Shown piece after piece: positions 1 through 5,244 of a stretch of 5,267 bases of DNA. The number at the start of each line of letters is the position of its first letter. Position 1 is the first letter of the stretch. The position numbers and the translations under genes were made by a program. The stretch is from SAR324 cluster bacterium (GTDB lineage Bacteria; Bdellovibrionota; UBA2361; JAAZON01), in contig JAAZON010000285.1 of NCBI GenBank assembly GCA_012797725.1, positions 1 to 5,267 of the forward strand. The letters run 5' to 3'. The notes under the pieces are model-generated. The model did not search any database. It was not told the DNA's origin and worked only from the letters and a program-made list of their open reading frames with translations.

Positions 1-96
1 CCCTGTCTGGTCTCGCATAACATAGACCCCCGGAAGCTTCGGGAAGCGACTGACTTCTGCTTTCAGTTCTAATATGTGGTCTCTTTCTTCATTCAT
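1..96 (-). CDS. uvrC: UvrC excinuclease subunit, N-terminal fragment (runs off left edge)
   Basis: Only the first 32 codons are present; the gene continues beyond position 1. The reading from the ATG at 96-94 has KLPGVYVMRDQTG at about residues 20-32. This matches the opening of the UvrC GIY-YIG nuclease domain, where a PGVY/PGCY motif lies about 15-25 residues from the start and is followed by a short M-D-G strand. UvrC joins the UvrB-DNA pre-incision complex and cuts on both sides of the lesion; the GIY-YIG domain makes the 3' cut. An in-frame TGA lies four codons upstream with no usable start between, so this ATG is the likely start. No Shine-Dalgarno is seen before it (bases 97-110 read ATTTTATGTCAAT on the minus strand). 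Its first bases overlap the stop of a 24-codon upstream frame. uvrB lies 135 bases upstream on the same strand. The family call is firm despite the short length; catalytic residues are outside the window. Confidence 0.86.
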   Translation of the reverse strand, partial: MNEERDHILELKAEVSRFPKLPGVYVMRDQTG

Positions 97-163
97 ATTG
101 ACATAAAATCAAGTCAGTCAATGATCTAAAAGTTCTTCCGCCTAGTTTAACATTGAGATCCAT
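89..163 (-). other. possible 24-codon micro-ORF overlapping the uvrC start
   Basis: An ATG at 163-161 opens a 24-residue frame beginning MDLNVKLGGR and ending at TGA 91-89. The stop overlaps the uvrC start as ATGAATGA, an arrangement typical of translational coupling. A weak purine stretch (AAGAGA) lies about four bases before the ATG. I recognise no family. The start sits inside a perfect inverted repeat, so its initiation could depend on RNA folding. It may be a leader that delivers ribosomes to uvrC, which lacks its own Shine-Dalgarno, or a chance frame. Only the overlap geometry argues for it. Confidence 0.25.
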
Positions 164-171
164 AGGATCTC
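155..171. repeat. perfect 7-bp inverted repeat in the uvrB-uvrC spacer
   Basis: GAGATCC-ATA-GGATCTC gives a seven-base perfect stem with a three-base loop. It lies about 60 bases past the uvrB stop and about 60 bases before uvrC. No run of T follows it on the minus strand, so it is not a standard intrinsic terminator for uvrB. An mRNA stabilising or attenuating hairpin, or an operator-like site, are possible. The ATG of the 24-codon micro-ORF lies at its loop-stem junction. Confidence 0.5.
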
Positions 172-231
172 TTGATTCTTAAAACTCTGCAAGCAGTCTT
201 TGCTTTTCATCTATTGCAAGATTAGAGCTTT

Positions 232-2286
232 TTAGGCCTTTATAAGCAATTCTTCTACGGCCTTCAGCTGATCCCGAAGCTGCGCGGCTCTTTCATATTC
301 TCGCTTAGAGGCTGCATCAAGCATTTCCTTTCGTAGCTTCTTCACCAACTCTTCCTGCAAAGAAGAATCTTTTGGCAAACTGATATTATATGAACTTAAG
401 CGTTCGCTTAGTTCGATGACCCCTTCCGCCTCAACACCAAGTGAAGCTTGCATGCTGCTTTGGGCGGATTGGGGAATGATGCCGTGTGCTTCATTGAAGG
501 CAGCCTGAATTTCGCGTCTGCGTTTTGTCTCTTTGATAGCATCTTCGATAGATTGGGTAATAACATCTGCGTATAGAATGACTCTTCCTCTGATATTTCG
601 TGCCGCACGCCCCATTGTCTGAATGAGAGAACGTGTGGAACGAAGGAAGCCCTCTTTGTCGGCATCTAATATTCCAACGAGTGAGACCTCTACCAAGTCT
701 AAGCCTTCTCTTAAGAGATTAATCCCAACCAAAACATCAAAATCACCTTTTCTTAGGCCTCGAATAATCTCAACTCTCTCAATTGCATTTATGTCTGCAT
801 GAAGATAGCGACCGCGAACTCCTATATTTCTCAGATATTCCGATAAATCTTCAGCCATTTTCTTTGTAAGAGTAGTGATCAAAACCCTATCGCCTTGCGC
901 TACAGTTTTCTGAATCTCTCCAATAACATCATCTACCTGATTAACAGCAGGTCTGACAATAACTTGGGGATCAAGAAGCCCTGTTGGTCTATTCACTTGT
1001 TCAATAATTTTGCCTTCACTTTTTTCAATTTCATAATTTGAAGGGGTTGCCGAAACAAATATAGTCTGCCCAACCCGGCTCCAGAATTCATCCATATTAA
1101 GCGGCCTATTATCAAGCGCGGATGGAAGTCTAAAGCCAAAGTCTACAAGGGTGCTTTTTCTGGATCGATCTCCTCTGTACATGCCTCCAATCTGAGGCAC
1201 TGTCACATGAGACTCATCAATAACCAAAAGAAAATCTTTGGGGAAATAGTCAATAAGAGTTCCTGGAGGTGTGCCTGGCGCACGACCTTCCAAATGTCTA
1301 CTATAATTTTCAATCCCTGGACAAAAACCAGTTTCATCAAGCAGCTCCAAATCATAAAGAGTTCGCTGTTCAAGGCGCTGGGCTTCAAGAGTCTTGCCTT
1401 TTTGTATCAGATCCTTCAGCCTTGAATTCAATTCTTCCTTGACAGTTACAAGAGCTCGCTTGATAGCTTCTCTGCTGGTGACAAAATGACTGACTGGATA
1501 AATCGCCGCTTCATTAATCTTATTAAGAGTGTGACCACTTAAAGGATCAATTTCTCTAATCTCTTCAATTTCATCTCCGAAAAAAAGAAGACGAATAGCA
1601 AGCGAATCTTCATCAGACGGAAAAATATCAACCGTTTCCCCTCTTACTCTAAATGTCCCTCTGACAAATTCAACATCAGAGCGATCATACTGCATTGACG
1701 CTAAATGCATAAGGACATCATCTCTTGAAATCTGCTGCCCTTTCTCCAAGAAAAGCATCTGACGAACATATTCCTCAGGAGTCCCGAGGCCATAGATACA
1801 ACTCACACTTGCTACGATCACCACGTCCTTACTCTCAAGCACGGCTTTGGTCGCTGCATGTCGCATTTTGTCTATTTCTTCATTAATGGCAGAATCTTTC
1901 TCTATGTATGTGTCTGTGGATGGTATATAGGCTTCTGGTTGATAGTAGTCATAATAACTGACAAAGTAATGAACCCTGTTCTCTGGGAAGAATTCTTTGA
2001 ACTCGCTATATAGTTGTGCCGCCAAGGTCTTATTTGGTGCAATTACGAGAGTTGGCCTATTTTGCCTTGCAATGACATTTGCAATTGTGAATGTTTTCCC
2101 AGAACCGGTTACTCCAAGGAGAGTTTGAAACCTCACTCCCTTATTCAGATTCTCCTCCAAAGACGCTATCGCTTTAGGCTGATCCCCTCGTGGGTTGAAG
2201 TTACTTTTTAGCGTAAATGTGCTCTCTCGCTGGTGCTCTTTGAGCCGCTGTAAATTCTCTATTCCTTTGCTGTCAGACTCCTTCAT
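232..2286 (-). CDS. uvrB: UvrB, excinuclease ABC subunit B
   Basis: UvrB is the ATP-dependent damage-verification subunit of cytoplasmic nucleotide excision repair: UvrA2 loads it on the lesion, it threads one strand behind its beta-hairpin, then recruits UvrC. Numbered from the ATG at 2286 (684 residues), the sequence shows the GDQP entry motif (34-37), Walker A GVTGSGKT (58-65), [10 protein letters not shown] (83-92), beta-hairpin [12 protein letters not shown] (111-122), Walker B DESH (357-360), SATP (412-415), helicase motif [11 protein letters not shown] (521-530), motif [11 protein letters not shown] (556-564) and a C-terminal UVR domain (about 644-679) that contacts UvrC. Length is slightly above the usual 660-675 because about 20 charged residues precede the conserved FTLKSNF start. 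A TTG at 2298 would add four residues. I prefer the ATG because it overlaps, as ATGA, the stop of a leader ORF with a strong Shine-Dalgarno. Odd: motif V continues as LVEVSLVGI instead of the usual L/I/M-PEVSLVAI. The identity is certain; only the start is open. Confidence 0.97.
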   Translation of the reverse strand: MKESDSKGIENLQRLKEHQRESTFTLKSNFNPRGDQPKAIASLEENLNKGVRFQTLLGVTGSGKTFTIANVIARQNRPTLVIAPNKTLAAQLYSEFKEFFPENRVHYFVSYYDYYQPEAYIPSTDTYIEKDSAINEEIDKMRHAATKAVLESKDVVIVASVSCIYGLGTPEEYVRQMLFLEKGQQISRDDVLMHLASMQYDRSDVEFVRGTFRVRGETVDIFPSDEDSLAIRLLFFGDEIEEIREIDPLSGHTLNKINEAAIYPVSHFVTSREAIKRALVTVKEELNSRLKDLIQKGKTLEAQRLEQRTLYDLELLDETGFCPGIENYSRHLEGRAPGTPPGTLIDYFPKDFLLVIDESHVTVPQIGGMYRGDRSRKSTLVDFGFRLPSALDNRPLNMDEFWSRVGQTIFVSATPSNYEIEKSEGKIIEQVNRPTGLLDPQVIVRPAVNQVDDVIGEIQKTVAQGDRVLITTLTKKMAEDLSEYLRNIGVRGRYLHADINAIERVEIIRGLRKGDFDVLVGINLLREGLDLVEVSLVGILDADKEGFLRSTRSLIQTMGRAARNIRGRVILYADVITQSIEDAIKETKRRREIQAAFNEAHGIIPQSAQSSMQASLGVEAEGVIELSERLSSYNISLPKDSSLQEELVKKLRKEMLDAASKREYERAAQLRDQLKAVEELLIKA

Positions 2287-2321
2287 CTGTTTAAACAATC
2301 CGCCAGAAAGCGCAATTTCAC
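2283..2321 (-). other. leader micro-ORF (12 codons) with strong RBS, coupled to uvrB
   Basis: A GTG at 2321-2319 opens the short frame [12 protein letters not shown], ending at TGA 2285-2283. The site AAGGAG at 2336-2331 lies nine bases before the GTG, ideal spacing for initiation. The stop overlaps the uvrB ATG (2286-2284) as ATGA. Neither uvrB start candidate (TTG 2298, ATG 2286) has a well-spaced Shine-Dalgarno; the nearest purine block, GGCGGA, is either directly adjacent or about 12 bases away. The simplest reading is that ribosomes load here and reinitiate at uvrB. An alternative is that an insertion or deletion moved an original uvrB start out of frame. The peptide resembles nothing I know. 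Confidence 0.4.
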
Positions 2322-2330
2322 AATAATAAT

Positions 2331-2336
2331 CTCCTT
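2331..2336 (-). promoter_or_regulatory. Shine-Dalgarno site AAGGAG in the uvrB leader
   Basis: AAGGAG on the minus strand is the only strong ribosome binding site upstream of uvrB. It is nine bases from the leader GTG but more than 30 bases from the uvrB TTG or ATG, too far to serve them directly. This decides that uvrB is probably translated by coupling. Confidence 0.6.
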
Positions 2337-2342
2337 AGAACA

Positions 2343-2360
2343 CATAGAAACCATAGAAAC
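2343..2360. repeat. 9-bp tandem direct repeat upstream of uvrB
   Basis: CATAGAAAC occurs twice in tandem without mismatch (2343-2351 and 2352-2360), in the short gap between the dehydrogenase stop and the uvrB Shine-Dalgarno. It could be a slippage product or a doubled binding site. On the minus strand the two copies read GTTTCTATG and make up most of a hydrophobic 14-codon frame ([14 protein letters not shown], 2362-2318). That frame has no Shine-Dalgarno and its stop overlaps the leader GTG. Confidence 0.55.
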
Positions 2361-2371
2361 ATGGATGCTTT

Positions 2372-3445
2372 TTATTTTATGGAACGATCCTTCACACTCG
2401 CAATGCGCTCTTTTGCGAGCTCAATAGCCACCAGCTCTGGGAAACGTCCTCTCTTCTTCGATTCGTCAAGAACCCGCCCAACAGTTGTTCCTATTGCCAT
2501 CACTTTTTCGGTCACGCGCTTTTTATTCCAGCCATTTTCCCAGAGTTCAGCACCAACGGAAATTACACCCCCTGCATTTATAGCAAAATCAGGACAATAA
2601 ACTATGCCTTTTATTTCAATCGCAGAATAAATAGTAGAATCTATTAACTGATTATTGGCAGCTCCTGCAATAATCTTACAATCCAAGCGTTTTATAGTCT
2701 CATGATTAATGGTTTGTCCTATTGCGTTTGGAGAAAAGACATCACATTGGATATCATAAATTTTCTCTGGTGCCACAGCTATTGCATCGAAACGCTCGAC
2801 CGCCTTTCTCACACAAGGCTCATAGACATCCGAAACTGTAACTTTGCAGCCAGACTTTCTCAGATGTTCAAGGATATAAGTACCCACATGCCCGACTCCT
2901 TGCATTACAACATGACGCTTACTCAAATCTTTTGTTCCAAAGACTCTTTCGCAAGCGGCAAGAATTCCTTCGAAGACTCCTTGTGCAGTCCAAGGTGATG
3001 GATCTCCACTTCCACCCTCACTTGGATCAAAACCGACAACATACTTGGAAACCTCCCTCATCCAACTTATGTCTTGAACGGTCGTGCCCATATCCTCCGC
3101 TGACACATAGCGACCAGCCAAATGATTAAGACATTCACCAAACTTCAAGAATAATTCGCGCCTTCCCTTTTCAATATGCGGATCGACTATTAAAACCCCC
3201 TTACCACCGCCCAGGTCCATCCCTGCTAGTGAACTTTTATATGTCATTCCTTCTGAAAGGCGAAGTACATCATCCAGAGCTTGCCCTTCGTCTTCATAAA
3301 GCCGCATCCTACAACCTCCAAGAGCTGGTCCAAGCGTTGTGTCATGAATCCCAATGATGGCTTTTAAGCCCACCTCTGGGTAGAAGAAATACACTACTTC
3401 TTCATGACCTCTCTTTGAGACTTCCTCAAGAACACGCTTATTCAT
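2372..3445 (-). CDS. Leucine (branched-chain amino acid) dehydrogenase, Glu/Leu/Phe/Val dehydrogenase family
   Basis: This 357-residue protein should catalyse reversible NAD-dependent oxidative deamination of leucine, valine or isoleucine to the 2-oxo acid, in the cytoplasm. Visible family features are GLKAIIGIHDTTLGPALGG (26-44), the substrate and catalytic lysines in GMTYK (Lys70) and GGGK (Lys82), the catalytic aspartate in SAEDMGTT (Asp118), NAD-binding GVGHVG (183-188) with Asp206 ending the second beta strand, and GAANNQL (261-267). The length equals typical leucine dehydrogenases (about 350-370). In this family an Ala/Val pair at two pocket positions favours leucine, while Gly/Leu favours phenylalanine. 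Here these are Ala116 and Val294, so leucine dehydrogenase is preferred, though substrate range remains inferred. The ATG is supported by AAGGAGG at 3462-3456, ten bases upstream. The gene is divergent from yqhD and upstream of uvrB on the same strand. Symbols used elsewhere are ldh and bcd. Confidence 0.88.
   Translation of the reverse strand: MNKRVLEEVSKRGHEEVVYFFYPEVGLKAIIGIHDTTLGPALGGCRMRLYEDEGQALDDVLRLSEGMTYKSSLAGMDLGGGKGVLIVDPHIEKGRRELFLKFGECLNHLAGRYVSAEDMGTTVQDISWMREVSKYVVGFDPSEGGSGDPSPWTAQGVFEGILAACERVFGTKDLSKRHVVMQGVGHVGTYILEHLRKSGCKVTVSDVYEPCVRKAVERFDAIAVAPEKIYDIQCDVFSPNAIGQTINHETIKRLDCKIIAGAANNQLIDSTIYSAIEIKGIVYCPDFAINAGGVISVGAELWENGWNKKRVTEKVMAIGTTVGRVLDESKKRGRFPELVAIELAKERIASVKDRSIK
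2376..2403 (-). promoter_or_regulatory. weak candidate promoter for uvrB at the 3' end of the dehydrogenase gene
   Basis: On the minus strand TTGCGA (2403-2398, four of six matches to the sigma70 -35) is followed after 16 bases by CATAAA (2381-2376, four of six to the -10). Transcription would begin just past the dehydrogenase stop and give uvrB its own message with a leader of about 45-50 bases before the GTG. Matches this weak occur often by chance; read-through from the dehydrogenase is equally likely. Confidence 0.2.
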
Positions 3446-3455
3446 CTCTGAATTT

Positions 3456-3462
3456 CCTCCTT
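3456..3462 (-). promoter_or_regulatory. Shine-Dalgarno site AAGGAGG for the amino-acid dehydrogenase
   Basis: A near-perfect anti-16S match (AAGGAGG) lies ten bases before the ATG at 3445 and fixes the start of the dehydrogenase. Confidence 0.8.
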
Positions 3463-3507
3463 CTCAGAATGATCAAACTTTAGGAAACTTAGCAAGGCAC
3501 CACTGTA

Positions 3508-3537
3508 AACATAGGAACTTCCTCGGATTTATCACAA
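3508..3537 (-). promoter_or_regulatory. candidate promoter for the amino-acid dehydrogenase
   Basis: On the minus strand TTGTGA (3537-3532) and TATGTT (3513-3508) are separated by 18 bases, each four of six to sigma70 consensus. Initiation would give a leader of about 55 bases before the ATG. The palindrome AGGAA-C-TTCCT sits at the spacer/-10 boundary, where a repressor could act. This is the best placed pair I find on this strand, but it is weak. Confidence 0.3.
3513..3523. repeat. small palindrome AGGAA-C-TTCCT, possible operator
   Basis: Five-base perfect arms flank one central base, inside the candidate dehydrogenase promoter. A related sequence, TAGGAAACTT (3481-3490), lies 31 bases away from TAGGAACTT (3512-3520), close to three helical turns. 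A regulator binding twice on one DNA face is conceivable; no known regulator site is recognised. Confidence 0.3.
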
Positions 3538-3590
3538 ACCATGTCTTATTTCTATATAATTACTTTTCATCTCAAGTCTCTAAGCTTTCC

Positions 3591-3619
3591 TTGTTAGCCT
3601 GAAGCTCAATGAGTATACT
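3591..3619 (+). promoter_or_regulatory. sigma70-type promoter of yqhD
   Basis: TTGTTA (3591-3596, four of six to TTGACA) and TATACT (3614-3619, five of six to TATAAT) are separated by exactly 17 bases. Transcription would start near 3626 and give a leader of about 36 bases before the yqhD ATG. This is the best promoter in the window. Confidence 0.6.
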
Positions 3620-3632
3620 ATTACCTTCACTG

Positions 3633-3645
3633 AAAAGGTCCTTTT
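3633..3645. repeat. palindrome AAAAGG-T-CCTTTT in the yqhD leader, possible operator
   Basis: Six-base perfect arms around one central base lie between the predicted transcription start (about 3626) and the Shine-Dalgarno (3650). Position and symmetry suit a repressor operator. As RNA only a five-pair hairpin with a three-base loop could form. No specific regulator is recognised. Confidence 0.4.
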
Positions 3646-3649
3646 ATTC

Positions 3650-3655
3650 AGGGAG
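3650..3655 (+). promoter_or_regulatory. Shine-Dalgarno site AGGGAG for yqhD
   Basis: AGGGAG lies six bases before the ATG at 3662 and supports that start, which also aligns with the known YqhD N-terminus. Confidence 0.75.
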
Positions 3656-3661
3656 TGTCGA

Positions 3662-4819
3662 ATGTTGAACTTTATCTACCACAACCCAGTGCGAGTAATT
3701 TTTGGAAAGAATACAATCCCTCAGATTTCCGATCTCATCCCCACCAACGCAAAAATAATGATGACTTATGGGGGAGGTTCGATAAAAAAGAATGGTGTTT
3801 ATGAACAGGTCAAGGAAGCACTTGGAAACAAAACTTTGATCGAGTTCGGTGGAATCGAAGCAAATCCAGTCTATGAAACTCTTATGAAAGCTGTTGAGAT
3901 TGGCAAACGAGAGGGTGTGGATTTCCTGCTTGCAGTTGGTGGAGGCTCGGTACTTGATGGAACAAAATTTATTGCGGCAGCAATGTGTTTTAAAGGAGAG
4001 GATCCCTGGCGCATAATTTCAGAAAAATTGATTATTGATGGAGCAATCCCTCTTGGAGCTATACTTACACTGCCAGCTACTGGCTCAGAGATGAATTGTT
4101 TTGCGGTAATTTCGCGAAAAGCAACTCAGGAAAAACTAAGTTTTGGAGACCCCAGCGTTTACCCAGTTTTCTCGGTCTTAGATCCTACCACCACATACTC
4201 CTTACCACTCAAGCAGGTGCGAAATGGTGTGGTTGATGCCTTTGTCCACGTAACAGAGCAATATATGACAGTTCGTCCAAACTCTCCTGTGCAGGATAGA
4301 CAATCTGAAGCGCTTTTAATGACACTCATTGAAGAAGGTCCTTTGACTCTTCAAAATCCGACTGATTATAATCATCGTTCCAATTTGGTTTGGGCAGCAA
4401 CTCAAGCCCTGAATGGTACTATAGCATGCGGAGTCCCCACAGACTGGGCAACTCACAGCATAGGACATGAACTGACAGCTTTGTACGGGATTGATCATGC
4501 AGAATCTCTGGCAATCGTACTGCCCGCTCTCTGGAAGCATCAGACAAAACAGAAAAAAGAAAAGCTCCTTCAATATGGCGAACGTATTTGGGGAATTAGA
4601 AATGGAAGTGATGATATTAGAATAAAGCTTGCTATCGATGAAACTGTAAGGTTCTTCCATTCGCTTGAGATGCCAACAACTCTTAAAGATTATGGGATCT
4701 CCGCAGAGGCGGCCTCGCTTGTTTCTCAAAGACTAGAAACACGCGGGTGGACTAAACTTGGTGAGCTTGGCGATATAGACCCGAAAGCAGTCGAGGCAAT
4801 ATTGAAACTCTGTGCTTAG
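3662..4819 (+). CDS. yqhD: YqhD-type NADPH-dependent aldehyde reductase (iron-containing alcohol dehydrogenase superfamily)
   Basis: This 385-residue protein resembles E. coli YqhD (387 residues) along its whole length. YqhD reduces short-chain and toxic aldehydes, such as glyoxal, methylglyoxal and lipid-peroxidation products, to alcohols in the cytoplasm. Seen here: N-terminal FIYHNPVRVIFGK, the cofactor loop TYGGGSIKKNGV (Gly37-Ser40), GGIEANPVYETL (63-74), AVGGGSVLDGTKF (91-103), LPATGSE (137-143), NGVVDAFVH (188-196) and WATHSIGHELTALYGIDHA (262-280). The four metal ligands of the E. coli zinc site correspond to Asp192, His196, His265 and His279, each offset by two, so the enzyme looks catalytically complete. 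NADPH preference is inferred from the GGGS loop as in YqhD. It stands alone on the plus strand with a promoter and good Shine-Dalgarno upstream and a probable terminator about 50 bases downstream. No YqhC-like regulator gene is in the window. In vivo substrate is unknown; a butanol-dehydrogenase-like role is the main alternative. Confidence 0.93.
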   Translation: MLNFIYHNPVRVIFGKNTIPQISDLIPTNAKIMMTYGGGSIKKNGVYEQVKEALGNKTLIEFGGIEANPVYETLMKAVEIGKREGVDFLLAVGGGSVLDGTKFIAAAMCFKGEDPWRIISEKLIIDGAIPLGAILTLPATGSEMNCFAVISRKATQEKLSFGDPSVYPVFSVLDPTTTYSLPLKQVRNGVVDAFVHVTEQYMTVRPNSPVQDRQSEALLMTLIEEGPLTLQNPTDYNHRSNLVWAATQALNGTIACGVPTDWATHSIGHELTALYGIDHAESLAIVLPALWKHQTKQKKEKLLQYGERIWGIRNGSDDIRIKLAIDETVRFFHSLEMPTTLKDYGISAEAASLVSQRLETRGWTKLGELGDIDPKAVEAILKLCA

Positions 4820-4826
4820 AAAGAAG

Positions 4827-4844
4827 AATTGATTTTAATCAATT
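4827..4844. repeat. AT-rich inverted repeat just after yqhD
   Basis: AATTGATT-TT-AATCAATT is an 18-base perfect palindrome beginning seven bases past the yqhD stop. The stem is nearly all A-T and no T run follows, so it is a weak RNA hairpin. It may help protect the 3' end of the message or be a coincidence in AT-rich DNA. Confidence 0.4.
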
Positions 4845-4870
4845 TGAGATGGCTTGAAGTAGAGATTCCT

Positions 4871-4898
4871 GGATTTCATTGTCAGAAATTCTATTTTT
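4871..4898 (+). terminator. probable intrinsic terminator of yqhD
   Basis: GGATTTC (4871-4877) can pair with GAAATTC (4885-4891) through seven pairs including one G-U, around a seven-base loop, followed at once by TATTTTT (4892-4898). The stem is AT-rich and modest, so termination may be partial. It lies about 50 bases past the yqhD stop and no other hairpin with a T run is seen after the gene. Confidence 0.42.
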
Positions 4899-4974
4899 AA
4901 AGTCCCTTTATAGGTTAAAATTGCCTCAAAATCCTTTTTAAATTGATATTAAGTACTCAGGTGGCAAAATGGTG

Positions 4975-4991
4975 TTGAACCTTTGGTTCAA
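4975..4991. repeat. perfect 7-bp hairpin TTGAACC-TTT-GGTTCAA
   Basis: Seven perfect pairs with a three-base loop, in the gene-poor right part of the window. No T run follows directly on either strand, so it is not a clear terminator. It resembles a tRNA T-arm by eye, but no tRNA can be folded around it. Confidence 0.45.
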
Positions 4992-5214
4992 TTCAAGTGC
5001 ATTTTTCTACTCCTGAGCAAACTGGACGTGTAATACTAAATTCAAGTTCCACAGACATCTTAGGAAGGCACTCAAATTACCTTCAACCGAAAAATCACAG
5101 AATGGACAAGCTCTGGGCCGCTGTAATGAACCCATATTGCGAGAGACAGAACGCCTATCAATATGTCTTGATGTATCTTTGCGGGCAACAGTGGAACAGA
5201 AAAATCAGAGTTAG

Positions 5215-5244
5215 ATGGCAGTTAACAGTTAAGCAGACTGCCGT
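5215..5244. repeat. hairpin-forming inverted repeat near the right edge
   Basis: GGCAGT (5217-5222) pairs with ACTGCC (5237-5242), extended outward by one G-U and one A-T pair to about eight pairs, with a loop of about 14 bases. It is the most GC-rich hairpin in the right part of the window. Its role is unknown and it may belong to an element continuing past the edge. Confidence 0.3.

Noticed and set aside
155..171. Intrinsic terminator after uvrB.
   Set aside because: The hairpin is good but no T run follows on the minus strand, and uvrC continues on the same strand.
408..2211. Other-frame open frames inside uvrB, on both strands.
   Set aside because: They lie wholly within a gene with unmistakable UvrB motifs and show no family features or ribosome binding sites of their own.
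2296..2298. TTG at 2298 as the true uvrB start.
   Set aside because: It has no spaced Shine-Dalgarno and adds only four residues; the ATG at 2286 overlaps the stop of a well-initiated leader. It is not excluded.
2314..2316. ATT start giving an in-frame longer UvrB from the strong Shine-Dalgarno.
   Set aside because: ATT starts are very rare and the spacing of about 14 bases is too long.
2287..2371. SOS (LexA) box upstream of uvrB.
   Set aside because: No CTGT-N8-ACAG or GAAC-N4-GTTC type palindrome is present in the spacer; single half-sites are expected by chance.
2361..3129. Plus-strand open frames across the dehydrogenase gene.
   Set aside because: Antisense shadows of a conserved gene, without recognisable domains.
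4316..4729. 137-codon minus-strand frame opposite yqhD.
   Set aside because: Antisense to a highly conserved region of yqhD; composition rich in Cys and Ser and no known domain.
4960..5010. Possible tRNA: GGTTCAATTC looks like a T-loop.
   Set aside because: The T-stem pairs poorly (G-A and T-T mismatches) and no acceptor, D or anticodon arm can be folded around it.
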